This document shows, one piece after another, positions 24,801-36,418 of a stretch of DNA of 64,000 bases (positions within the stretch are counted from its first letter, which is position 1; each line of letters begins with the position of its first letter). The translations under genes were made by a program, and so were the position numbers. The stretch lies in NCBI GenBank assembly GCA_033725935.1, contig MU867060.1:620001-684000 (forward strand), given 5' to 3'. The notes under the pieces are model-generated. The model was not told the origin of the DNA and did not search any database. It worked only from the letters and a program-made list of their open reading frames with translations. This DNA comes from Cladorrhinum sp. PSN259 (lineage: Eukaryota; Ascomycota; Sordariomycetes; Sordariales; Podosporaceae).

Positions 24801-27800
24801 TGTAACTGGGATAGGCTTGTGAGAGGAGGGGGCGGGAATAAATTGGATGAGTGTGACGGGCCAGTCTGGTTTGTGAAATGCCTGTTGGTAACTGATCGCT
24901 CCGACACACACACGCATGGGCAAATGGGAGGATGGCAAGGCGACATCACCACCCATCCACCCATCCTCCGTGCTTTGTCGTGTGTGTGCCTGATGGCACC
25001 TTGTTGATGATCATATGACTGTTTCTCTGACACCAATCGGGCGAAACCTCCAGAGACATGCTGTCTGTGGTGCGACCCCATACAGCGGGAAGGAATCACA
25101 TTGTATTGTATTACGAGTCTCGTATATTATTCGTAATTGCTTCCATTCTTTTTTCATTTTTCGTCATCTGAATTTGTTGTGGATGAAGGATGAATATCCG
25201 GCTCTTCCAGGACCATCCATGATCGACAGGAAGGAAGATGTAGTCGGTGTGCTCGCTTGCAGGAGGGAGATCATATATTCATCCCTGGCGTTTGCGAGGC
25301 TCAAACAAGAACACGGACATGGTGATGATCTTGAAGCTATTAGCAGGCAGCACAAATCCAATCCGATTGATGATGAATGAATGATTATCATGATATGGCT
25401 GGGGCGCGGCTACGGGGGGCACCAGCCAGGCACGCCAGGTCCCACGAAAAGAACGTTGGGTTCCAAGCTGCCGGGTCCCTCGGGGTTGGCTGTGAGTCTG
25501 TGATGGGATGTTAAGTGGAAGGCTGACCGCTGACCGCCCGTGCGCACACGCTAAGAAGGCAGAAGGAAACGAATGGGGAAAGAGGCTGGGAAATAAGGTC
25601 GTACGTATGCTGTCCTCGGTCAATACTTGTTTGTTGCCTTGTCATATATCAGACCAGACTAATATCTGGCGACTTCGAGAAATGATACGGATTTGGTATG
25701 CCCTCTGCGAAATACGGTGTATACGCAACACAGTGAACGAAGAAGAATCGGAGCTTCTGGGTGAGACTTGCATATTACATACGATATTGTTCAACGAAAC
25801 TCCAACTTTAATCTATGTCGGCCGCGACCCGACATCACAGGTGCTGCATCCGTCCGTGCGAGGAAGGAGGGTAGGTCGAACCAATATCAACATGCGACAA
25901 CAATTGATGACATTGATGACATACATCGGCTAATGTGGTGGTCTCTTGTCTCGGCTCTCGGGCTCCCTCCCTTTTCTTCTGGATGAGGATCGCCCGTGAA
26001 TCGTGAACCAAGCCCCGGATGCGGTAATGTTTGGTTTCCCGGCAGTGCTGTGCCGCCTTCAGCTCCCGCCCAAGTCGTGCCGCTGTCTTGCGCAAATGCT
26101 TCCCTCAAGACACTGTAATTGTTGACCAGCCGCCCACCCTCCATTTAAAACCCGCTTATTACAAAATAGAGCGGCGCTGCCAAAAATACGGATTTGATGT
26201 TGTATCAAAGATCCCCGAGCATGAAGATCGAATTTGAACCCGTAATAATAGCCGCTTCGCGCGGTTGCGGTTGAAAGAATTAAGCGTTAAGCGCTCATGG
26301 TGCGTGCCCCGAGCGCGTCGCTGTCAATGCCGCCCGAGGGTGCTGCTGTTGCTATTCCGGGTTTTTACGCGCAGGATGCAGTGGAATGGAATGTGGTGTA
26401 TCTCAACTGTGGTGAAGATCGTCTGCACTCTGCAGGTCACAAAACCTCGGACCCGGTATTACGTTGGTGGGGCAGCACTTACACGGCCGCTCTGCATTTA
26501 CCGAGCGAGTCTCACCCTCTAGGTTTGCTGAAACCTCTTCGGCAACTTGCTTGGGACGATCAAAGGGAGCACTTTGTTGCTTATTGCCTCTGTGTCATGT
26601 ATACGGCATATTTTCATGTCTTTTTTTTGTTCACATCTTGTTTTTGCCGCCTTCGCCGCCGGTGTTGTTATCTTGCATCTCAATTATTGCAAGGAATTTC
26701 CATATTATAAGTCGTGTATTATACGTACTCCGGTAATAAACAAGTTCTTTGCAGGAATCCCCCGAATTTCCTTGCTTACACCTTCTTACACCGAGGTGCC
26801 CAATCCAACCCCCCTGATCATCCTGGGTTTGAACTTCATGACCAGGTTTAATGCCAACGCATTCTCTTAAAATGTGAGTCATAACAAACACTCACGGAGA
26901 GAAGAATGCTCGTAATTATGACTTCAGTCGAGAAAAATCACCGCACCGCAGTGTTTGAGGCGGTGTTCTGCAGTCGGGATTTCCTAATGGGGTAACAGAG
27001 CCTAATTCAACCCATCAACCCACGCTCCTGGTGGTCTTGATATCACTGTAGTCAGAGGGGTGTTGGGTTACCAAGTGCGGGGAAACTTGATAGCCTTGCG
27101 CCCTGCCTTGAAGTCAGCCAATCGATACTCGCAATGGAGCCTGTTCCTGGAAACAAGTAGGCCCCCAACTGCTGGCCTGCATCGAGCGGCCACCGAGATG
27201 GTGTGAAGACCTCCTCTCTCAGGAGGCCACCTCCGAGGCGACCAGCCGATGTTTCTTTCCCGTTCCGCTCCTCCAAAGTTGTTATTGTTATTGTTGTTAT
27301 TCAGCTGAGGGCGTCTGAGTTGGAGACGGAGAAGACCCCGGATGGAGATGGGGAGGCTGGATGTTACTCTTCGGGACACTCGCTACCGGACACCCAGGCC
27401 TCACCGGAGACAAGAAGAAAAAGAAAAAAGAGAGGGATAATCCACTTCAGCCTCTCTCCGCCCAGTCAGGACGATCTGGGGGCAGCGCGCTGGAAATGCC
27501 GTCTGTCAATTTCGGTATTCTTCGGCTCTGTGACAGGAACAAGCAACTTGTCCGGATTTGTGGCTTGTGTGGAGGGGAATTGACGCCTCACAACTGCTGG
27601 TGCTGGATATTGGCTTCCCCAGCAATTGAGGGAGGACTGGCAGCTCACAGCATACAAAGAGCCGAATGGTGTGATTGTGGTTTATTCCTGATATGACTTC
27701 AAAGTTGGCCAAATTCCATATCCGTCCACGGGTGTGATGTATCATCATTTGGATACGAAGAGACAGGGATCGGCTCAACAAGGCCGCCGTGGACAACCAT

Positions 27801-27809
27801 CACGACCTC

Positions 27810-27832
27810 ACCACCACCACCACCCAAGGAAG
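27810..27832. repeat. (CAC)n microsatellite
   Basis: A short run of about seven CAC/ACC triplets lies in the gene-poor interval. A GTT/ATT-type triplet run lies nearby at about 27277-27302. Confidence 0.75.
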
Positions 27833-29260
27833 AGATGGGTTACAATCGAGGCCAGCTGACCACTTTTGGGCGGATGGACCTGCATCGAACGGACGGACTG
27901 CTGGAGCTTTCCCCTGGCGGACCGGACGGCGGCTTGCCATTGTAGCTTGTCTCATAGAAAAGGTTGTTTCCTGAAACAAAGTAGACAAACTCAAATAGCA
28001 GCTGCTATTCAACCGCTGAGCCGGTGCCAACTGAGAGAAGGTTTCGGGCGTAGCCTCGCCATTGATTCTGACGCCTCAAACCTGCATTTTCAGGTCTCGG
28101 CCCCTGTGAGTTCAAGTCTGTGTGTTTTATGCCAGCTTTGACAGCGCCCCTAGAAATCTGAGAAATGACATTTCCTGCGCGCAAGCAAAAGGCCAGTCTT
28201 GGAGAGTCTTGGCCTTACTCGACCGAGACCAACTCGTCCCTGCCAATTGCAAGAAATGTGTAATCAACGATGAAATACGCAAATTGCCTGTGGGGTACGC
28301 GGCTGGCACGAGGCTTCGATCGGAGTCCACGGCGCCCACCCAAAGTTGCTAAATTTGCAATTCCAGAGATCGACTTTCAGCTTGATGTGTGCCGCTTGAT
28401 TCGGACATCGCGGACGCGTCTTCCATGCGGGCGCTTCCACTTGTGCTGAACAATGCGTCTCTTCACTTTTTGTACATACCGCCGTATGTATCTCTTGTTT
28501 TGGAATCCTCCTGCCGAATGCGGCGCTTTATCCAATGCGCCCAAGATGGGGCGACGATGCCCAACTGGCAACCGCCGGTAAGAGGTCGGCAGTTCTAGCG
28601 TGTGTTTGACAGCTACGAACACAGTTTGGAGGCCAGCCGACCACAGCCTGTCGATAGTAGACGGAGTGACGATGTGGGAGACGGAAGAGCGGCCGTCATC
28701 TTTGATGCGCTGGCCCGGGCTCTGCCGACCGCTATTTCAGGATGTTTAGGGGTTGAGGTGCCCTAATTCCACCCAATTTAAGTGTCCCTTTTCTCGTCAA
28801 GGCACAGGTGGCATGTATCGTTACGCCGTAACTGTAAACGTCGAAAATAATATTTCGGAACAAGGGGCTAGCGGTAATTTATCAACGACAGGGGAGGGGC
28901 CTGTGATGCTGTGTTTCATTATTTCGCAGGCGGTCATCGAGAACCTGGCAACTTTGAGGTACGCCAAGTCGTGGCTGCGTCACCGCAAGTTGAAATGGAC
29001 CCGCTTGTCTCGATACCTAGCCCGTGGCCGTTGGTACCTGTGGGCCGAATCCCGATGCGCAAAAATGCGTGCGTGTCTTGCGTCCACCCTTGTATCCGCT
29101 TCCCGAGCAGGGTACCAGCACAGCCAGCATGCCAGGTACAGAATGGCCCTCTGTTGCCCCACAAGTCTTTGGGAACTGCCCGCAGCCCTGTTCATGAAGT
29201 TGCTCTTTTCGCATCCTGGCTTGAAAAGGGCAATCTTGAGGTTGTCAGTTTACGGCTTCC

Positions 29261-29490
29261 TACATAAGGGACCTCTCCCCTCTCATACCCCGACCATTCC
29301 GGCCACTCGAACCACTTCATCAGACCAAGCCAACCTTATCAGATCATCATCGGAACATCCAAGAAGTCACAAACTTCTCTTCAAAACGACTTGCAACTAC
29401 TTGATCACCCCTCTCATCGCCGGCTTCTGCTTTGAGCAACCCACTCATCTCAACACCACCAAACACCAAACATCACACACAACCTTCAAA
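29261..29490 (+). promoter_or_regulatory. Promoter/5'-leader-like DNA ahead of a mini-ORF
   Basis: A TATA-like element (TACATAAGGG, 29261-29270) is followed by a CT-rich stretch and about 200 bp of CA/CT-rich, G-poor sequence that ends ACCTTCAAA directly before an ATG. This composition and ending are typical of fungal transcription starts and 5' UTRs. The leader character is a judgement from composition; no transcript data are available. Confidence 0.4.
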
Positions 29491-29580
29491 ATGATTGACG
29501 GCCAGAGACCATCTCAACTCCCTCCCTGCCCTGGGCCCCCTCCCAGCCGGCCTCTTCCTCCCCTTCCCAAGAGGGGTTAA
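29491..29580 (+). CDS. Proline-rich mini-ORF, 29 codons (microprotein or uORF)
   Basis: The ATG is preceded by A at -3 (TTCAAAATGATTG) and by leader-like sequence. The peptide starts MIDGQRPSQL and ends SRPLPPLPKRG; about two fifths of its residues are proline. RPLPPLP matches the class I SH3-ligand consensus (R-x-L-P-P-L-P). The only GT between start and stop sits directly before the TAA in a poor donor context, so splicing into a longer protein is unlikely. It may be an upstream ORF of a long untranslated transcript, a true microprotein, or chance in C-rich DNA. No homologue is known to me. Confidence 0.3.
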   Translation: MIDGQRPSQLPPCPGPPPSRPLPPLPKRG

Positions 29581-32500
29581 AGGTCGTTGAACACGGCCGA
29601 TCATCCATCCTCAAGCAACGACGTCTTCCACCACGTCTTCGATCACTTCGGTTTCTAGGCCTTGTCGACACCTCTTTGGGATCACGACAGGTCGAACGCT
29701 AAACATCGCTGGTATGCGGCATTCCACGCACGCAGTTTCGGCTTCTCCGTATTGGTTCCCGACAGCGACGGATTTCGGCTGCACGCCATCATGCTATGCA
29801 TGTATGTGCTTGAGTTGCATTGGCGATGCAGCCCACCACCACACCCACACCACCACTCAGCCAGTCTGGATATAGCTATTCAACCGCTATCAGCATCAAG
29901 CGGGGGATTTCATCTTTTCTGATTGGTCAATCAGCCACATTCCTCCCGTTCGACGCCAGACCACGGCAGCATGCTGTGTACCACGGGGGATTATTCTGGA
30001 TTGACAACCACCACCACAGTACGCCTGCCTTGCATGCCACGAGTCGGATGTAATATACGCCCATCACACCATCTTTTGCAGATGCAATTTCGAGAGCCGG
30101 CTCATTGGGGCGAAGCTCATGTTTTTTTCTTCTCTTTTCATCACATCTTTCGACCTGCAATCTTCTCGAGCCACCTCCGGCGCAAACTATACAACACTTG
30201 TAATACCACCACACCCTTTTGGCAACAATATCAATATTTAATCAACACTCGTTTTTCCTAATCGTCTCGAGGCCAACGACATTCAAAGAGAAATTTTCCA
30301 ACAAGTCTTTACGAAACGAATCAACACACACATCATATCACACATCTGGCGGAATGGGGGGGAAACATGTCTAGAAAGGGATTTTCGACATTTCACTGTA
30401 CTACTACCAACAAGGGAAAGCATTTGTACCGGAGTTATTTTTTTGTTTATGATATCAGGGTTTCAATTTCGTGCCCACACAATGGGAATGGGGGAACAAG
30501 AGGGTGCTACGAAAGGAGATGTCTAGTTTTCCATCTGTCTGTTTTACTAGTTTCATGGAAATGAGATTTCCAATCTCGAAAAGCAAGCTTACGGGCTTTT
30601 GCTTTGTGTGCCAACAATATAATTTCAACTTGATGAACCACAAACACTCACATATCTTATTGTCCCATATGGCCTTGTGAAAATTGTCTGAGTGGTTTTG
30701 TGATTTCTTCTGTCACACATTTGCCGGCCCCATATTCGGCTGTTTTTCTTTTGATGGAGGGGAGTACTACCCGACACTAGTATTCAAAGATTCATCGGAC
30801 CATTGCAAATGACTTGCATGCTCATATGTTGGAGAATAATTTTTTCTTGGTCTGTGTCGATGCGTGGGGGTCTCGTTCGCTTTTACAGAACACATCTCCA
30901 TTTTGCCCTTCCGTTCTCCTCGGCTGACGGGTGTGACTGCTACTTTACCCCATACATGGCCTTCCGAGTCTTTGTCTGTAGTTTATTGTATTGCAGGTAT
31001 GGTCGTTCTCGGCAAACGCAACGGAAACCATTCGATGTGTGGGATGGTTTTGAGATTTGATGCCTTTCCTTAAGAAGGTAACCCGATGACAGGCTAGCGT
31101 CGAAAAGGGTTTCGGGCACAAAACACCAAAAAGCGACAAACCGAAAATCACGAAACCTAACAGAAATCAAAAACAAATGCCGCCCGATCGACCCATAATC
31201 CATGCCAAATTTCCGTCGTCCCCCTTCCTCCGGCTCCCCTAACCCCCTCATGCACAAGCTCCGATGGGCGGTGATGATGCCGATGGTGATGTTTTGCTCT
31301 CCGGCCCTCAAACCCCTCCATCACCACATGCCACATTTCATTATACCACGGGACTGTTCCTGCCAACTTTTTGTTTTTGTTGAGGGACTTGGCGACTCCA
31401 TCAATGACTTCATTTTCGTGTGATAACCTCCAAGAGATCATCTCCCATTTCACCCCAGATTCACAAGAACCAATTAGTTACTTGTAATCTTCCTTTCCCC
31501 TTTCAGTATTCAGATCGCTACATGGCGATCATCTCAACCAGTGTTTGAGAAAAGAAGAAACTCCTGCCGTTCCGTTCCCTTTCACACCCGGATCTGCTGG
31601 ATCATCACAGTTGCAGTGACACTGTCAACCCCCCTCCCTCGATTGAACCCCCAAACTTCAACCCCCTTCCCTTTTCGGACTTGTACATCAAAAAGACTCC
31701 ACACACGCCATTGCACTGCATTCAGTCATTTCCGCCTCAAGCACTCAACCCTAAAGCCAAGCAACGGAAAATGCCACGCGATGATGCAACATGGGGGAAC
31801 TTTCAGAGTGACATTCGCGCACAAAAAGAGCCCTGCAAATGATATCTACGCTATGTACGATTCGAGTCAGGCTACCTCAAACGTTTGCAACGCAAGGAGG
31901 TAGTGTACACAGAAAGTGATGATTTGCAGGTTCAGAGGTACCGTTCCATCCCGATCTCCTTGAACCTCTCATGTCTGTTTAGAACCATTCTTCGGAGTAT
32001 TCGGCACACCGCAACACAATAAAAAAAAAAGATGTGGTCACAGCGCAAAAAAAAAGGGTCCTTCCGTCCTCATCATCAGCAGGGTAGGGGTCATTCGGTT
32101 AAGAATGACTGAAGAAGAAGGGATTCCCAAAAGGGACAAATCGAGACGCCTTGTCAAGCTTACCTGAGACGCCGAGAATGCTCACAGAGCCTCCCTTCTC
32201 CGTTTTGTTTTCATACAACCTGGAAATGTCACCCACATCCATCCCGTAATCCGTAGTTTGCTCTCTCATTTTTGACAGCTAGTAATGACAGCCGAGGGAC
32301 AACACGACGCAACACACACACGGAAGATGCCCTTGCGCAACTAGACTAAACCACTGGCTCCACGTTACTTTCTCAGTCTAATCCCTTGGGAGACGTTACT
32401 TTCTCCCTCACACTCTCTCTGCTTTTGGATCATGGGATCTGGACAAGGGCAAGGGCACATGGCACATGGCACAAATGGCATGTTCCGTGTATTCTGTCTA

Positions 32501-32718
32501 CACTACCCCAAATGAAGCAAAGTCTCGCGAAGTTCGCGAATCCCGTTTACTTGTTTTATTTTACTCCACGCCAGGAAAGTGGTGGAGGAGGACAGGCTTT
32601 AACCCAACCCCCCAAATCATTTTCCCCCGTCAAATTCAGTCCCATATCAGCTAAGCTAGGATTTTCTTGTCACAGAGAGAGAGAGAAGATCCATCTAGGA
32701 ACGTGGATACTCGGCATC

Positions 32719-32736
32719 GGGGGGGGGGGGGGGGGG
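32719..32736. repeat. Poly(G) tract, about 18 nt
   Basis: A long G run lies within the gene-poor interval. It is prone to length change and sequencing error. Confidence 0.85.
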
Positions 32737-33246
32737 CAGGAGCAGCGGGAATGGCATCTTGTGTGTGGAACTCGTTAGTAAAGAGATGGGAAAGAAAACG
32801 AAAGGCTGGAAATCCAAGACATTTTATGAGGTATTAATTTTGGTTTTTCTATTTTCTATATGCACGCATGATCACATGTTGCCATGATTTTGGTCCATCA
32901 TGGTGTTTGACTCTTGTAGCGTGGTTATTTATTTGTTTATCCTATCGGCGGTGCAAAATATCATCTTCGACACTGCCGGGGACCGACTCGTGTGGGAAAA
33001 AAGCAGACTTGAGAACAGTTTTCCGTTTCCACGTGTTCCTTGTAAGTAACGAAAATTTCCGTACAGTTACCAGTGACCTGGGTGAAGAGTGTGGCATGGG
33101 CATGGATGGTTGAAACCCCTTTGGCATTTTTTTTTTTGTTGAAATTGAACTCTTCAATGCCGATTTCATTGATTGATTACTATTCCTGTGGAGCCCCCTT
33201 TTTTTCTCACAGGGTGAGATTGATTGAAGGCGCGGGGGAAACCCTT

Positions 33247-33273
33247 GGGGTTCGGGGTCGGGGTCGGGGTCGG
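33247..33273. repeat. GGGGTC tandem repeat, G-quadruplex-prone
   Basis: Four G4 blocks spaced by two or three bases (GGGGTTC then GGGGTC three times) form a compact array about 420 bp upstream of the SAM37 start. Such spacing is favourable for a G-quadruplex on the plus strand. Confidence 0.6.
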
Positions 33274-33694
33274 CGAGAACCAGCGGCAACGGCGGGAAGG
33301 AACGAGAAATCCTTACGAGAAACCCTTGCGAGATTGCGATTTCGTGAAAGATGTGGATAGGGGGTCTTCGTTCCAGCGCCCCACGTGCGTTCGCCGTCAG
33401 CGAGCGGCTTCGCTCGTTCAGTGGCTCCAGTTGTTCTGGAAGGCCTTTACGGGCTTCTATGCACGTGCTGGGGTTTGCCCAGCGTTATCGTGAAATTCCA
33501 TTTCCCTCTCTCCTGTCAAAATTGCTTGCTTATCACCACGTGAGGACGTGACCCTTTGACACGGCCACGAAATACACGACCAGGGACTTTGCGTGTCCAG
33601 TGTTCCCCGCCCCCGCGATTACAGAAATTATTGACCGCGAATTTGTTGGTGCCAAGTAAAGTTGTCTGACATCATATCACCAACTTACGACACA

Positions 33695-34941
33695 ATGGCT
33701 CTCCAGCTCTATGTTTGGGGCCCAGCCTTCGGCCTGCCCTCCATTGACGCAGAATGTATTGCCGCCATCGCCTACCTCTCCCAAACAACCAGCAAAGCAG
33801 ACTACCAGCTAATCCAAAGTAGCCCATCTGCTGTTCCAAGCCGTATGTTTTCTTTTGCCCCTCCCTTTTCGTTCATACTAACCCTCCTTCAGACCACCTC
33901 CCAGCACTCTACAACCCCACAACCCGCACATGGACATCAGGCTACACCTCCATCCTCGGGCACCTTTCCGCTCACCCGCCACCATCCTTCCACGATGATT
34001 CCTCAACCTCATCCCACTCACAAACGGCAAACGCCAACTACCTCCTTTCCCATTGTCCACCCTTAATAGCACTCTCCCTCTACGTATCATCAACAAACTG
34101 GGCCGCCACAACCCGCCCCGCTTACTCAAAGATCCTTCCCCTCCCCTTACCATGGATCGAACCCTCAAACGTCCGTTCTGCCATGGCATCCCGCGCAGAG
34201 CACCTAGGCATGTCAAGTCTAGACACGGACGCTGAGAACGAAAAGAAGGAAGCAGAGGAGAAAGCGAGCAATGCGGCCGGGTGGATCAGCGTGCCGCCTG
34301 CGCTGAGGAGGACCACGACGGAGGTTATGGTTCCTGAATTCAAGAGGAGGATCAAGCTTGAGAGGATTGCGAAGGATGTGTTGGACGTTGTCAAGGGTAT
34401 GGAACTTGAAGGGGAAGGGATGGGTGTAAAGTGCTTGGCTTGGGGGTATTTGAGTTTGATGATGGTTGATGAAGTGCCGAGGAGGTGGTTGAGTGAGACT
34501 GTTGGGAGGGATTACGGGGGGTTGGTTGAGTTCGTTGAGGGGTTTAATAACAGAATAGGGGAGCTGGAGTGGACGAAGGATGGGGAGAGTGAGTCTGCTT
34601 TGGGTGTTGGGAGGAGGTTTCTGGAGGGGGTGGTTTGTGAGGTCCCGTTGGTTGGGGGTGAGATCAGGAGGAGGGCTGCGGGGAGGAGGAAAAGGACGAT
34701 GTTGGAAGAGAAGGGTGTGAAGGTTGAGGTTGAGGGGGAAGATAACACAGATGGCATGTTGCTTGCTGGTGCTGGGGCGACGGCCCTGGCGCTTGGTGTG
34801 GGCATCTTCTTTTATAGGAGGTTGCCACCATTTGGTGCTGCGGTTCAGGTGTGGAAGGCTCCGGTCCTTACGTTTGGGGGGTTGGGAGCAGCCGGGGCTA
34901 TGTTGTCAAGTGTTTTCACGCCAGGCGGCGCTGTATATTAA
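33695..34941 (+). CDS. SAM37: Sam37/metaxin-like subunit of the mitochondrial SAM complex (398 aa)
   Basis: Sam37 (Tom37) sits on the cytosolic face of the mitochondrial outer membrane and helps the SAM complex release beta-barrel proteins after insertion. The exons are 33695-33842 and 33893-34941. The N-terminus MALQLYVWGPAFGLPSIDAE is the typical start of the Tom37/metaxin domain (a glutathione-S-transferase-like fold), with YTSILGHLS and NYLLSHCPPLIALSLYVSS further on. A second conserved part runs from about residue 180 (RRTTTEVMVPEFKRRIKLER) through the CLAWGYLSLMMVDEVP helix. A hydrophobic stretch at about 337-357 (MLLAGAGATALALGVGIFF) can span the outer membrane. Length and order agree with filamentous-fungal Sam37. 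The gene stands alone at the edge of the gene-poor interval. Confidence 0.87.
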
Positions 34942-35269
34942 GGCTGTTCACATGGGGTGGAAAAGAAGAGGCATGAATGGAAATGATATCCCCTCTCTTA
35001 ATGGCGTTGATAGGAAAAGTCTGGGTCAAATTAATGGGCCTTGGTATGTTCGTAATCGATCGACCACCACCATCTCAATCTGGGGGAGGCAGAATAAACA
35101 AAATAATTAGACAAGGGTTTCTTCCCGAACAAACAAATATTCAAGACATTTCAGGTATATCCTATGAATACCGAAAAAAAAAAACCGTAAAGCTAAGGGT
35201 CCCTCAATCCAGAGGTGTCTCCTCCCCCCTTTCTTTTTCTGATTTTCTATTTAGCTACTGACTCGTACA

Positions 35270-35285
35270 TACACCGTACGGTGTA
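35270..35285. repeat. Perfect 16-bp palindrome
   Basis: TACACCGTACGGTGTA reads the same on both strands. It lies about 330 bp after the SAM37 stop. Confidence 0.9.
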
Positions 35286-35342
35286 CAGCTTAATGTAGGT
35301 CTTCAGGCGAATCAGCAATAGTAGAGGCGATGTTTCAAGATA

Positions 35343-36418
35343 AGCTATATCGCTGGCGATGGGTGGTGAGGAAGTGATATATATTTCCTACACTATTGTT
35401 CTTCTCCCCCGCAACTGGATGTGCAGCTGATAAGTGCAAGATTATCTGGTTGAGACTGTTTGTTGTTTTGTCAGCTAGGTTATTAGATACCAACAAACAT
35501 AGGTGAATAAGAGGAAACAAAACATCAAACGGTGAAGGCAGTTGATTGCTTTTGTTTAGTTGGTTATCATGCATATCTGTAGAGTTGACTGAGAGGAGCC
35601 CCCCCCCCCTCCCTACTGACAAGAAACTGACACGCGTAGGGTGGGTAGTGGTCTTTGCAAGGTAGAGAGAATAGAGAGAGGACGGGATGTCCAAAAATAA
35701 TTGTGTCAAGGAGAATAAAAAAGACTAGAAGAACTTTACAAGAAAAGAAAAGTGATCACATATCGACTCAATCCCCCTCCTCCCCCCAAAAAATAGGGAA
35801 AATAAAAGCGAAGGGGTAGGCTGTCTAATGTATCACAGGTCGTTCCCAAATCCTGGGCTCGGGTGCTGGCACATCAGGCTACCTACCGGGCGGTTCTTCT
35901 ATGTCGCTTAGTTATTGCTACTTCGCTGGTGGTGGGGGATGGAGAAGTGATATATAATCCCTCACGTCTGAGCCTGACTCTGAGTCTTGAATAATTGAAC
36001 CCGTAAATATGTTTGACGGGTTTGTTGGACTTTAATATCCCTCTTACAGATAGGGAAGGGCAAATATCACACTTTTTTTTATTCAGAAATCAGAATCGCA
36101 AAATTCCATCCGCATTTCTTTTGTTGTATTAGATGATATGACTAATTAGGCGGACAAGAAGGTGTGATGATCCCATCGGAACCATTCATCTTAAAATACG
36201 ATTTTGGAAAAACAGAATATCCAGGTGATGAGATAACTGAATCGACGGAACACGGTGAAACAAAATCGGCTCGAGCGCAAAAGCGAAAGGTGGGTGTGTC
36301 TGCACCAGTTTACTTGATCGGTCATTACGAATGGTTGGCTTATATACTGGACAGTAGACTGTCCACCAGCTGTTGAGCAATGAAGCCAATTTAAATATTG
36401 CTACTTCGCTGACAGTGG
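35343..36418. repeat. Dispersed degenerate repeat, three copies
   Basis: Related segments begin at 35343, 35914 and 36398. The first two share about 48 bp of the pattern GCTAyTTCGCTGG, then TGG/GGG-rich DNA, then GAAGTGATATATA and TCCCT/TTCCT. The third keeps the first ~18 bp (TTGCTACTTCGCTG). They may be remnants of a duplicated or mobile sequence. Confidence 0.45.

Larger units (their letters stand above)
19845..33694. other. Gene-poor interval, 13.85 kb
   Basis: No recognisable protein gene lies between the acidic nuclear protein and SAM37. Open frames of 100-275 codons exist but overlap on both strands and lack domains, splice-linked continuation or composition bias of coding DNA. Base composition is not strongly AT-rich, so it does not look like heavily RIP-mutated transposon DNA, and I see no terminal repeats or transposase. 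It holds many simple repeats (listed separately), a Pol III-like element near 21.2-21.4 kb, and at 29.26-29.58, 30.10-30.37 and 31.48-31.80 kb CA/CT-rich stretches that resemble fungal 5' leaders on the plus strand. Untranslated or non-coding transcripts are the best explanation. Confidence 0.5.

Noticed and set aside
28753..29580. 275-codon open frame on the plus strand in the gene-poor interval
   Set aside because: It opens with TTG, its composition changes along its length, and its second half is the CA/CT-rich leader-like DNA. No domain is recognised. Only the terminal 30 codons, from the ATG at 29491, were kept as a possible mini-ORF.
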